From Nageia nagi (taxonomy: Eukaryota > Pinophyta), in NCBI GenBank assembly GCA_050084985.1, contig JBITNC010000002.1:33170001-33234000 (forward strand): a stretch of DNA of 64,000 bases, given 5' to 3'. Within the stretch, counting starts at the first letter, position 1, and each line of letters opens with the position of its first letter. Positions 1-10,826 of the stretch are shown in pieces. The position numbers and the translations under genes were made by a program. The notes under the pieces were generated by a model. The model worked only from the letters and a program-made list of their open reading frames with translations. It ran no database searches and was not told where the DNA came from.

Positions 1-897
1 AACGAGGTTCACCAGATTGGCTACATCCCTGAAAATGACTGCTTGGACTCCAATCCAAATCTAATCATTAAAGAAAGCTTACAGATTCACAGCACCAATA
101 GTGAAGGGTAGCACCAACTACCACTTTTAAAGAATAGCAGCACCTACTGCTTGGAGCACCAACTCCAGCTATCAAGCACCCACTTGATACAACATTCAAA
201 AAGGAGGAAAGAATACAGTTCTAGAAGACCCTCAATGGTCTAGCTCTAATGCTCATTGTTTGATCTCTGCACACAGCTCCAAAGTAACATAGTTAAATAA
301 TCACTATCCTCTCTACATATTCATTTGCTCATTTCACATCCACCTAATACTGCCCTCTTCCATGCTATTACCTCCTATTCCACCATTCTCTACACGCTCT
401 TCTCTCCACATGCCTCTCCTATTTCTCTCTCTTACCTCCTATCGCTCAGTACTCTCCTCTTCCTTTTCACTAATTCTATAATCCACTCTTCACATCCCTT
501 CCTGCAACTGTTACACATCAAGAAAACCCCCCGAGAATCTGTTCCTATCATGACTTGTTATCAAAAACAAACTAAAAAGGAATCTTTATTTGTAACTGCT
601 GTAACTGATGAATGCTCCTATTACTCAAATAGAGTTGTTCAGGCAAGTATAGCTCTTTCTCCACTAATTTTGGAGATTTGACAGTATCTGATTATTTAGT
701 TTCGGAGTCTCTTTCTATAGCCTAGAGATTGACTAGCTTACCAGATGTTTATTGTATACACCATGATGTCATCATCTTCGAACTCTGAAAGAAAGTTCCA
801 AGGTATCTACATGGCCTTCTGGACTTTTCAACACCAACTGCTAACATCATCTTCTCTAGACTTTGAAAGTAGAGTAAAATGCTTCCTGTGATGTCTA
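1..897. other. No gene recognised at left edge
   Basis: This stretch has no coding frame with recognisable homology. An open frame at 325-681 is rich in Ser, Leu and His, as expected from CT-rich DNA, and shows no domain. The text 'agcacca' recurs around 95-185 without forming an array. It is probably old repeat-derived sequence. Confidence 0.4.
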
Positions 898-1341
898 AAC
901 TTTTATCTCCATACTTTTATCTCTGGACTTTTATCTCCAGACTTTTATCTCCGGAATTTTATCTTCGAACTTTTATCTCTGGACTTTTATCTCCAAACTT
1001 TTATCTCCGAACTTTTCTCTCTCGACTTTTATCTCCAGACTTTTATCTTCGGACTTTTATCTCCGAACTTTTATCTCTGAACTTTTATCTTCGAACTTTT
1101 CTCTCCGAACTTTTATCTCCAAACTTTTATCTCCGGACTTTTATCTTCGAACTTTTATCTCCGAACTTTTATCTCCAGACTTTTATCTCTGGACTTTTAT
1201 CTCCGGACTTTTATCTCCGGACTTTTATCTCCGGACTTTTATCTCCGGACTTTTCTCTCCGAACTTTTATCTCCGGACTTTTTCTCTCTGGACTTTTATC
1301 TCCGGACTTTTATCTTCGGACTTTTATCTCTGGACTTTTAT
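898..1341. repeat. 14-bp minisatellite, about 32 units
   Basis: Tandem copies of a 14-bp unit (ACTTTTATCTCCGG) run almost without indels for about 445 bp. Variants are confined to a few positions (CTCCGG, CTCCAG, CTTCGG, CTCTGG, CTCCAA). Because 14 is not a multiple of 3, three units make 42 bp, so the open frame across the array encodes a 14-residue periodic peptide. That frame is a by-product of the repeat. Similar text around it (1355-1560, 'gctgacctcatca.ctccggaacc') suggests the unit arose from local sequence. Confidence 0.93.
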
Positions 1342-1612
1342 TCACCCCTTGCTGACCTCATCATCTTTGGAACCCAGTTTCATTCAAAAATGTGAACATC
1401 GTTCTTCCTGTGACATCATCTTCATGCTTCCAAAATGCTCTACTCACTTTCTTCGGAACCCAATTTTTTTCCACAACTGAGCTTTTATTATTTCATTCCA
1501 GAATGCTTAATTTACTAACCTCGGCTTTTCAATTCTCCTTGCTGACCTCATCACCTCCGGAACCTGGTCTTTACCAAAACCATGTGTTGACAACAATGAC
1601 AATCACACATGC

Positions 1613-1828
1613 TCAACAATTTTTACAAAGAGCTCTACCATTGATCAGCTTGGTTGGCTTAATCTCTATGTCATATTCCATTATTTTAATGATCCAACTA
1701 GCTTTTCTTTCACCTAGATCTCCTTGTATAATATAATTTTTTACATCTAGATGAATAGTATATACAAGGAGTATATTGAGGGAGACATAATGTTTGAATT
1801 TTTTAAGTCTCTTCATAATGGAAACCAC
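1613..1828 (-). pseudogene. Ty3/gypsy RNase H C-terminal part
   Basis: The segment 'LKKFKHYV', followed by 'LDVKNYIIQGDLGERKASW' and 'EYDIEIKPTKLINGRAL', is the C-terminal part of the gypsy RNase H that follows RT. The usual T-D-H is read here as T-I-H, so an active-site Asp is lost. Recognisable homology stops at about 1600, which marks the truncation of the element. Confidence 0.75.
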
Positions 1829-2147
1829 TTATTTTTCAATAAATGAGTACCTTTGTTGGTGTTGATGCAGTGTTTGACTATAAAAGGTAATCAAGTGTTC
1901 TTCATTATTATCATCCTTATGTGCAAGAATTACAGCAATGCTCCTATCCACTCCATGTGCATACATGAAGAAGTCCTTTGACATATCAAGATTTTTAAAC
2001 ACAAGATTCTATTATAGCTTTTTTTATCTCTTTTAAGGCTACTTTGGCTTCACATGACCAAAAAAATACAGCATATTTCTTTAGCATTGAAGTGATTGAA
2101 GATACAATATCTAAAAAATTATTAATAAATTTTCTAACAAAATTGAT

Positions 2148-3190
2148 CTAGCCAAAGAATGATTGTAAGGCCTTCTTGTTGGAGGGGAGTGGAAATGCTT
2201 CTATAGCTTTTACTCTATCTAGATCAATTGTTAGTCCCTCTTTTGAGATAATGTGGCCTAGTAACTTTCTTTGGTTGACCATAAAAATTGACTTTTTTGA
2301 GTTCATTGAAATGCCAAATTTCATGCATCTTTCAAAGATTGATCTTAGATGTTCCAGATGATCACTTCTACTTTTGGAGAAGATAGTGATATCATCTAGA
2401 TAGATCAGTATAATGTTGTCTATTAGCTCACCAAATGCATGATCCATGGCTCTTTGAAAAGTAGCTCCTACATTACAAAGACTAAATGGCATTCTTTGAA
2501 AAGAAAATGTCCCCCATTTAGTTGTAAATATTATTTTGAATTGATCTTCATCCTTCACCCAAATTTGGTTAAATCCTGAGTAGCCATCAATCATTGAAAA
2601 ATAGCAAGCTTTGACTACTGTATACAAAATTTGCTCCATTAGTAGAAGAGGATAATTATCTTTAAGGGACACTTTATTTAAATTTTTGAAATCAACATAG
2701 AGTCTAATTTCTTCACTTTTCTTTCTAACAGGAACTAGATTTGCAACCTAAGAAGAATGCTTAATAGGATAAATGATTTTTGAATCAAGGGGCTTGATTA
2801 ACTCCTATTTCATAGCTTTTTCTATCTTTGGATTGATAGGTCTCTATTTTTGCCTGTATGGTTTGACCTCTGGTTCAAGATCAATGATGTGTTGGATGAC
2901 ATCTTTGTCATATGTCTTTATATCATCATAAGTTTAGGCAATTACTTAGGAAAAATCATGATAAATCTGATACATAGCAGCTTTTTCTACACCAAAACAC
3001 TTTGAACTAATTTTTACAAACTTCCTAGGTTCTACTTCTAGTTCAACATAATTCTCCTTCAAGATGACTAAATACTTAGCCTTTAACACATCTTATAAAT
3101 CAAATAGTCTTTCAAAAGAGAGAAATCCTTTTGGTATTACATTATTTATAAGTTGAATGATATCTAATTCTTGAAAATAATCAAGCATTT
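2148..3190 (-). pseudogene. Ty3/gypsy reverse transcriptase
   Basis: The N-terminal part (3190-2673) has several stops but keeps 'VIQHIIDLEPEVKPYRQK' and 'LVPVRKKSEEIRLYVDFKNL'. The open part (2672-2148, 174 codons) has the palm motifs 'FSMIDGYSGFNQI', 'FQRMPFSLCNVGATFQRAM' and 'YLDDITIFSKS' (the YxDD box), then the thumb-side 'LLGHIISKEGL'. The catalytic Asp pair is intact. The start at 2672 is only where the last upstream stop falls; the domain clearly begins further upstream. Confidence 0.85.
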
Positions 3191-3191
3191 T

Positions 3192-3720
3192 CTAAGTACC
3201 AAAAGTGTGAGCCACTACTTCATCTATAAGGAAGTTGATAATATGCTCATCAAAGTCAAATGTCTGCCAAAATTTTGTAGCATCAGGTACTGAAGGCCTA
3301 CACTGGACTTTGAATCCAAGAGTTCTTCTTTTATGATGAATAGGATTATAACATACCCCTCTTCTATCAAGTGCATCAGCCATTTGTTTGTGCTTCCTAG
3401 GAATGAACATAATATTGATAGCCATAAATGACTCTAATAAATCTCACTCTATTCATGTACTTCTTTATATAATGGTGTTTTACATTGATCTAATTTCTAA
3501 CTTGCTTGATGACCAATTTAGAATCATCATGGATAATTAGGCATCTGATACCTATATTGATTGATTTAGATAACCCTAAACAAAGGGCTTCATATTTAGT
3601 AGCATTATTTATATAAGTCCATGTGAATCAAAAAGAAAAAAATTTAGTAGTTCTTTTAAGAGATTTGAAGATCACTCCAGTTCCACATCCATATCTACAT
3701 CGGGAACCATTAAAATACAT
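3192..3720 (-). pseudogene. Extra RNase H-like (RVT_3/aRNH-type) domain upstream of RT
   Basis: Reading the minus strand from 3720 gives 'MYFNGSRCRYGCGTGVIF', then 'TKYEALCLGLSKSINIGI', then 'LIIHDDSKLVIKQV', and finally 'FIPRKHKQMADAL' in the open piece 3425-3192. This is the pattern of the RNase H family common in plants (FDGS..., EYEAL..GL, D-S-LV..QV, IPR..N..AD). The first catalytic Asp is Asn here, and two stops interrupt the domain. It lies between protease and RT and is distinct from the normal gypsy RNase H at 1828-1613. A linker ('QCRPSVPDATKFWQTFDF') and then RT follow. Confidence 0.75.
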
Positions 3721-4020
3721 CATTCATACCTCATGTTCTTTATCAGCAATAACTAAGACTGGCTAAACTCTCTCATATAAATAATAATTACCCATGCTAG
3801 CATCTATGACCTGATAATTTAGATCATTTATTGAAAGAAATTTAGTTATTAGTAATGATTCCCTTAGTATGTCACTTTCAAATATCTCCACTGGTTGTAG
3901 ATCATTCATACAATTTACTTCATTAATCCTCATAAGATGGATAGTTTTTATGCCTTCATTTAGAATCTTTACCTATTTATTTTGGAAAGGAAGCAAAAGA
4001 TGACTCTAGTCTAAGGCTAG

Positions 4021-4569
4021 TTACCCTTCCAATTTAGTAGTAAATTCTCTAGAAAGAAATATTTTGAATAGAGGTGAAAGATCAACTACAATAATGTCTT
4101 GGATGATATGAATATCAGAGAAGGCATTCAAGGTTATTTGAATACCTTTAACACTACCAACTACATCTATTGAGGAGGAATCTAATTGTATGACATCATC
4201 AATGCATCTTGTAATGTACAACTTCATTTCATCTATAATAGCTTTAGAGATAATAGTTATAATAGTTATTGCAACTCTAGTATCTATCATATAGTTGTTT
4301 ACTACCCAACCTTCTAGTCTCAGGGATAAATAGAAAGGTAAGGGTTTTGTTATACTTATTAGAGCTGAAAGGACAACTTTAAACATAGCATAGATAGGAT
4401 TCTCTTCATTTATCCTCTTTTTATTATTTCTTAAATTTAAAGCTTCTTGCATAAGATCTAATTGACTAGGTATCTTTAATGCATCAAACATAGTCATCGT
4501 AGAAGGAGTCTTCTTTAATTCTTCCACAATATTGTATGGAGCATATGGGATGGACTTACTTGGTTTCAC
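4021..4569 (-). pseudogene. Ty3/gypsy protease region
   Basis: An open frame of 182 codons. The segment 'VVNNYMIDTRVAITII' lines up with the retropepsin active-site region, where D-[ST]-G is expected; here it reads D-T-R, so the catalytic Gly is lost. The downstream 'IQDIIVVDLSPLFKIFLSRE' resembles the flap and C-terminal 'ILLGR' region of Tat-type proteases. The frame is open but probably not functional. It sits between gag and the RNase H-like domain of the same element. Confidence 0.6.
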
Positions 4570-4894
4570 TTGCTGATTTATTCTAAAATGTTGAGTAGCC
4601 TTTTTTATGATAATTAGTGATGAAAGGATATCTCAATGTATCGGGTCTTTCTTTCTCTAGGACTTCTTTCCTAGTTGCAACGGGATTTGTTTCACTTGGG
4701 ATATTAGTACCCAAATTTGATGGAATAGTACTTGAATTAAATGGGAATTGATGATGTTGGTTCTAAGGTTGAGCTAAAGGATCCTTAGTTTTCTTAAGTT
4801 TAGGTTGGGCTTGAGTGAAAGTTCAATACTACTAAGTGGCTTGAGGTTGTTATGGAACTACTAAAGAAGTTGTTCTAGTTTGAACACAATTTGC

Positions 4895-5077
4895 TTATTC
4901 TCCAGCATATTTCGAAACCCAAAAGTTGACCATTGTGAGATCAATAGCAAGATCTAAAGTAGGTTCTACCAAATACTGATGTTGATACACTACACATGAA
5001 TCTAAAAAATGAGGAGCTAGACATGGTGGACACCATTTTGCAATGCTTGAAGCAACACTATCTGTAGAACTGGTCAT
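4895..5077 (-). pseudogene. Possible gag zinc-knuckle region
   Basis: A 60-codon open piece has Cys, Cys, His and Cys in the spacing C-x2-C-x3-H-x4-C ('CPPCLAPHFLDSC'), one residue short of the classic C-x2-C-x4-H-x4-C knuckle. It lies between the gag core and the protease region, where the nucleocapsid knuckle belongs. The call rests on position and a near-match motif only. Confidence 0.35.
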
Positions 5078-5482
5078 AATAGCATTCTTAATTATTTTAG
5101 AAGGATTTTACTATTCTAGTTGATTGACCTTAGGCTAGAATCTTGGTTGATACTGATTATTGTATCTTCTATAATTAAAACCATGATTCTACCTTTCTTA
5201 TAAAGTGAGCTTATTGGTTAGATTTCTGATAGTTACCTCCAACTGCCTTATTCTCTCTTCTTCTTAAGATTTAGGTTTAGTACCAGCACTTGTAGATGCA
5301 AGAGCAAGTAATGCTAATAGCTAATTTTGAACAATAGGTTTGAGAGGAGGTGGTAAGGCCAAAACTCTAGGATGACCTATTTATGGAGCTTACTTGGGAG
5401 GTAAACTTGAAAATACAGGCATGATCATTCTAGGCTCCATTTTACTAGAGGACATCAGGGTATGTTTTGCAATTTTTGCTAT

Positions 5483-5728
5483 CTAGTAAACATTCAAGAA
5501 TGTATCTCCTGACATAACAATAAGCATATTGAATTTAAGAAGAAAATTTGTCCTATAATACACCAAAGCTTGTGCATTTGTTGGTCTAATCCTTACTAGT
5601 ATGGACTTCCATGTTCTTTCAAATCTGATATTGAAATCATTAGTAGATTCATGAGGATATCTTTTGATACATGCTATGAGGCTAAGAAACGTGCTATCAT
5701 TGCCATATATAGAAAATTTTTTACTCAA
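5483..5728 (-). pseudogene. Ty3/gypsy gag fragment
   Basis: An 81-codon open piece contains 'ESTNDFNIRFERTWKSI', which resembles the plant gypsy gag core (retrotrans_gag: a helix followed by F..RF...W). Flanking sequence to about 6000 continues gag-like text in other frames, with stops. It lies upstream of the protease and RT segments of the same decayed element. It is too short and broken to make a particle protein. Confidence 0.55.
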
Positions 5729-5750
5729 AGCTTAACATAACTCTTCCCAT

Positions 5751-7284
5751 GAATTTATATATTTGGGGGTAAGAGTTTTGAACCACTCAACTGATTTGCC
5801 TTCAAAAGAGTGTGATAGTAGTTTAGTCATCATGGTTTCATCAGTAATATCAAAGCTTGAGGCCAATAGAGATACATCTTGATAATGCTCATATGGTATC
5901 TTTTCATAGCCATCATACTTAGGTAAAAATTTAAAAGCTACTTAAGGTATAGGTAGTGAATTAGTAGCTACAACCAAAAGATGACTATTATTTCAGGTAG
6001 GAAAATCTATTGGTTGAGCCATACTTGGAGAATGTACAGGAGATGAAAGATTTTCTAGGAATGATTCAAATACAACTGAAAAAGGGGTTGCTCTTAAAGG
6101 GACTAAACAAGACACAACCTATGAAATCTTTCACCTAGTCCTCTTATGAAGAACTGATAGCTCTTGAAACCTAAGCTATCTAAAGGAATTTTTGGCACTA
6201 CTTCTAGTTAGTCTAGATTTTGGAGGTTCTAGGGTTCAAAATATTGACTGGTTGATAACAAAGTCACCAATAAGGTTACAAGAACTTATAATCTTAAAAA
6301 ATTTAATTGATAGCATAGTAAATGAGGCTATTAGGCCTAACAACACCTGCTAAATATGGAATTTAGCTTGCATCCCATCGAACATGCTAAAAATAGAACT
6401 AGCTTCTATTGATCAATATAGCATAACTTCAAGGGTTTAGTCTGGTCATGTTCTCCACTCCTTGCAATAGTAGGTTCCTTAAAAAAGCAAAAAGTGGTGG
6501 GGATGCATTTGTATTGGTTTTTTGCTCAATATCTAATTTATAGGTTAGTTCCTATTTATATTTAAGGTCAAAAGTAATAGAAAATAAATAAAAAGATGAA
6601 GAGTTACAAAAAAAAAATAAGTAAATAAATAGCTAAAATAGGAAATTTATAACAGCGAGCTATATTGATATTCTAATTATATTAGAACCTGCTAATTTTC
6701 ACCAAAATTTTGAAGTCATCACTTATAATTGGTGGGCTCTATTGATACTCTAGCTCCTCTGAGATCCATTGATTTTCATCAAGAAATATGACATCATCTC
6801 TCAAAATCAATAGGCTCTATTGATGTTCTTCAAAAATCTAGCTTTGAATTTGTGCAAGTCTTGGACACTTGTGTCAATAATTCCCAGAGATCCTAAGGTA
6901 ATAAACATAATTTTTAGATAGTCTTCGATACATAAATCTTGGGTATTTTATACAATTCTTTTGGTTACTCTGAAGAAGATGACATAACTCTTGGGTACTC
7001 TTATCTTCTAGACACTAAAGAATAAAAGAATAAATAATGACAAAACTCCTAGGTATTCTCATTCACATAATTCCTAGGTACTAAGAAAATAAAATGAATC
7101 CCAACACTCTAAGGGAAAGTAATGAGAAGAGGGATTAATAAAAATAAAAGAATACAAAAACTTACAAGTCTTAGAGACTCTAAGAGAACAATATCCCTCC
7201 CGGGCATTCTTATATATACAACTCTTGAGAACTAAAAAATAAAGAATAGAGGATGAAGAATAATAAAATTACCCCAATTTAAAG
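5751..7284. other. AT-rich sequence upstream of the decayed gypsy gag
   Basis: From 5751 to about 6200 the minus strand still shows gag-like text with stops. From 6200 to 7284 no domain or gene is visible. Two related phrases occur around 6735-6830 (GGTGGGCTCTATTGATACTC and AATAGGCTCTATTGATGTTC). A leader or LTR of the decayed gypsy element could lie here, but no second copy is in the window to prove it. Confidence 0.35.
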
Positions 7285-7757
7285 TGTAATTCTAAAAGAA
7301 TATAGTAAGTTTATTAATACTTAAGGGTATAATTTGATACCCTAAGTATTTAAGTAAATATGATAATATAACTTATCCTACACTCCATGTCATGAGCATG
7401 CCCCTTAGGTAAAAGGATGTGCATGCTATGCTTTTGTACATTGGATAAAAGGGTGATCCAAAAAGAGATTTTGGCCTATAAATAGAAGGCTCCCTCTTTG
7501 TGATCACACACAAATTTGTGGAGTAAAGTTATGCTATAGGATAGAAGTGTAGAAGATAAGATTAGAAGGATTGTAAGAGAGTTGTATTTGTGAATGAAGT
7601 AAAGATCTAGTTAGTAGATATACTCCTAGTTAGAGGAACCACTTACATCTTGTGTTATCTTTGTGAGATTGCTTTGTGAGTTTGTTAGATGTGTATTGTG
7701 AGCTTTCATATGATCTTGAGAGTTTAGAGTTGTTCATGTTATAGTTCAAATCTCTCA
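7285..7757 (+). repeat. 5' LTR of the copia element
   Basis: This is collinear with 25694-26194. Shared landmarks are 'aatacttaagggtat', 'cctataaata' (TATA-like, near 7475), 'gtgatcacacac' and 'gaaccacttacatcttgtgt'. It ends ...TCTCA just before the PBS. The first bases do not match the 3' LTR start (TGTTGGAATG), so the left terminus is altered or truncated. Confidence 0.88.
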
Positions 7758-7759
7758 TT

Positions 7760-7774
7760 TGGTATCAAAGCTCC
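7760..7774 (+). promoter_or_regulatory. Primer-binding site, initiator-Met tRNA type
   Basis: TGGTATCAAAGCTCC begins two bases after the LTR end. It differs by one base in its first 12 from the usual copia PBS TGGTATCAGAGC. It fixes the plus-strand orientation of the element. Confidence 0.85.
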
Positions 7775-10700
7775 TTGGAGGCTTCTCTTCACATTCTTGA
7801 TTTGAAAACTCATCTTCAACTTGAAGGTATTCATTCTTAAACCCACTCTTCATTGTGAGGTAAACTCAAAAGAAGATATAACATCCTTCATATAATCTCC
7901 ATTTTTTTGGCTTATTTCTCTAATCTTGAGTCATGTGTTAGCTAATTTTTTTGACTAAAAGAAAAAAGATGATGCATTTTTTGTTATACTAACCTCTAAA
8001 GAGCATGTTGATTTTCTATTAAAGAGATTAGTATATAAAAATTGCAATATTTTCTAAGTCATTTATTGTTGAATAAAAGAATTAACTCTCAAATTTTAAA
8101 AAAAAATGAGAAAATTATTTACACATAGCTTGATTTTTAAAAGAGAGTAATTTTTTCATATATAAAAAAGGGGGGAGAAAATTTTGTTTCTAATAATTAA
8201 ATATATTTGTGGTATGCAAAATCAAAAGGGATTTTTTTACAATCCAATTTTTTTTCTTCTTTATTTTGTGTAGTCAATTGGCAGTCTCAAAACTTTTATT
8301 CAAAAAATTTTTGTTTTCCCTATTGGTCCACTTGCTTGTTGCATACGAGCTAAAGCACTCTATCCACTTGTGCAGATCTCCCCTATTGGTTGTCCACTTT
8401 CTCATCACCTTGTACTAACCAAACACCATCACTTATGATTGCACCTCTCTCTCAACTATGCCATTTGGCCCCTCTCCTCCTCCTGCTGAACCTCATAAGG
8501 TACACTTGCTTTGTCACCCTCCATCATAATGGGGCCTAACTAATGACCCTACAAGGAAGCATGTCCTATCCTATGATCTCTTCTCCTCCTCCTTTCCACC
8601 CACAACCCCTTTTTCCATCTAGCATCACTCCTTTGTACGACCACTCACTCCGTAGCTTGCACCTCTATTACGCTTTGCTCTCCTCTGCTCTCTCAACCCC
8701 CCTTCTCTCATGCATGGCCACTTTCCTTTTATATGTGTCCCAAGCTTTCCCAGTGGTAACCAAACTAATGCGATGGAATCTCCATGCCCCATGCTTGAGG
8801 CCCCTTTTGAATAATAAGAAATAATGGAATGACACTTGCAAAAGTGTCGAGTCTCTACGCACAACACTCCTCTTTCACAGTTCCCTCCTCGCTCCACTCA
8901 TAGCTTCCTCCTTAGCTCTATCATGACCTCTTTTTCTCCACCCTTTGCTCTCCTCCTCCTAGACGACCTTTGCTCCCAACACTTTTTTTTCCATCTCTAG
9001 ACCTCTCCCCTCTGCCATCCAGCTCTTGGTGAAAAGTATCACTCTCTTCTATGCCTTTTTTTTGTCTTTCCCCATCATATCTATGCCTTGAGCTCCTTTT
9101 TTTAAGTCCTGTAATTTATTACTTACCTAATATTGGCAAGAAAATGTTTCTTGCAAGTTTCTTAAAAAAAACCCTCTTTCCCATGACATTAATTTTAAAC
9201 TAGTGTGGAGTATTGGGTTAAAGTAGCATTAATTATTTTGCAGGGAGGAATAGAGGAGATTAATCATGTGTTACTATTTTAGAATTACAAGAATATGTCA
9301 ATTTAAAAAAAAAAAAAAAATTAGAGGCATATTTTTTCCAAACTTAGTTAATTTCTAATGCCTAGTATTAAAATTTTGCCTTGAACAAAATTTTTAAGCC
9401 ATTTTTAGTGATTATATATTTGCTATTTTTTACTTGGGAAAGTGCAATAATAACAATTATTTTACCTTCATGATCAAATATGCAATCTTTTTAGTGTACT
9501 ATACTAAGTACTTATTAAAGAGATCTTTTTTAAGTAAAAGAGGGGGAGATGTTATAATTTTTACTTAATTTCTTGGATCCACATATTGCATATTTTACTT
9601 AATGGGGTTGATGCATGCTTCTTATTTTTTAAAGTTAATGATGCATGCTTAGGACTTAAATTTTTTTAGTTAAATGATGCATGCTCCTTATGTATAAATG
9701 TAAGTATTGCATGCTAAGAATGACTTATACAAAATAAGCAAATGATGCATATTGACTTAATTGTTAAGCCAATAATGCATTTTTAAAAAAACTTATTTGT
9801 TAAGTTAATAAATGCATCCTTAGTACTTAAATTTTATGCATACCTAATACTTGCTTAGAAATTAATTTTTTGTGATAAATGCTTAAGGACTTAAAATTTA
9901 AGATAGATACTTAAGTTTTTAAGTCAAATAATGCATGCTTAAAATCTTAAGTTATGATAAAATCTACTTCTTATGCAAGAATGGACTTATGCAAAATTAG
10001 GAATGATGTAAAGATGTATTTTAGGGGTTGGTAAACAAAACCCATTGAACACTTAAGTTTCAAATTTTGAATGGATGATGTTTTACTTATGCTTTTTTAC
10101 TTAGTGTTTCACATTTTGATTTATTTGCTTATGCAATCAAAAATACAAATATTGAAATGAGCAACCTCCTAAAATGAACACATCCACATGTACATTTTGC
10201 AACATGACTTGTTTAGGGAGCCATGAGATGAGGATAGGCAGATTGGAGCTTTTAAGTCCAAAAATCCAAGTGGTGAAAATTCTATACTTTTCAATTGCTT
10301 CTAAGTCCTTTGTTGGTTTGGATTTAACTCTAATATATGGATAGGTATGTGTGTAATGATACCACATATTTGCACATCTATTCAGGGATTATCTTGATAA
10401 CCTAGGAGGACAACTTGAAACCTAATCAAGATTAATAATTTGGCAGATCCAATAAACATCATAAACTTGAAAAATAGTAGGTACTTCTCCTTGTGAGAAT
10501 ATAAAACTGACCAAGGAGAAATGGTTGAACATTGATAGTACTTGGGCTCCTCTTTTGTAGGCATCTAGGTGAAGGCCTAATTTTAGACAAAAAAACAAAC
10601 CTTAATAATGTCACTCTACATCTATGGTTCTTGAGATGAGAAATGTATTTGGGCACATGGATTATTTAAGTTGTAAAACATTTGCACTTGTGAATCAAAT

Positions 10701-10826
10701 CATGCATGTCTTTTATGTTAAAATTAACATGTATTTCTTTACGTGGTTAAAACTTAACATATAATGTTGTTAACCACATGCTTATTATTTTTCACATTCT
10801 TGTGTAGCAAATGGGAGAATTTTTTT
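7775..10826. other. Three-kb leader between copia PBS and gag
   Basis: This is unusually long for a copia leader and no coding domain is seen. It holds a CT-rich block (8420-9080), purine-rich tracts followed by LTR-like text (8169-8180; 9539-9549 followed by TGTTATAATTT), a poly(A) run near 9305, and a block of ATGCAT/GCATGC words (9605-9990). The purine tract plus TG at 9550 suggests that part of another LTR element lies here, but no second LTR copy was found. Confidence 0.4.
9605..9990. repeat. Degenerate repeat block rich in GCATGC/ATGCAT
   Basis: The phrase 'aatgatgcatgcttaggactta' recurs in degenerate form about every 35-55 bp, for example near 9610, 9640, 9675, 9705, 9740, 9773 and 9930. 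The unit is too diverged for an exact period. It may be a decayed tandem array. Confidence 0.5.

Larger units (their letters stand above)
1600..5750 (-). mobile_element. Decayed Tat-like Ty3/gypsy retrotransposon, truncated
   Basis: Read on the minus strand, the segments occur in the order gag (5728-5483), possible zinc knuckle (about 5030), aspartic-protease region (4569-4021), an RNase H-like domain (3720-3350), RT (about 3190-2148) and RNase H (1828-1613). Frames are interrupted by many stops. Homology ends near 1600 with no integrase, so the 3' half of the element is lost. No LTR pair was found for it; the copia element at 7285 lies just upstream of its gag side. The 'YLDD' RT box and the extra RNase H suggest the Tat/Ogre side of Ty3/gypsy. 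Lineage is inferred from motifs, not from a tree. Confidence 0.8.

Noticed and set aside
325-681. 118-codon plus-strand frame
   Set aside because: Ser/Leu/His/Thr bias follows CT-rich DNA; no domain, no splice context.
879-1355. 158-codon frame over the minisatellite
   Set aside because: It is the translation of a 14-bp repeat whose period leaves one frame open; coding potential is an artefact.
8543-8897. Overlapping frames on both strands in the CT-rich block
   Set aside because: Both strands open only because of base bias; no family resemblance.
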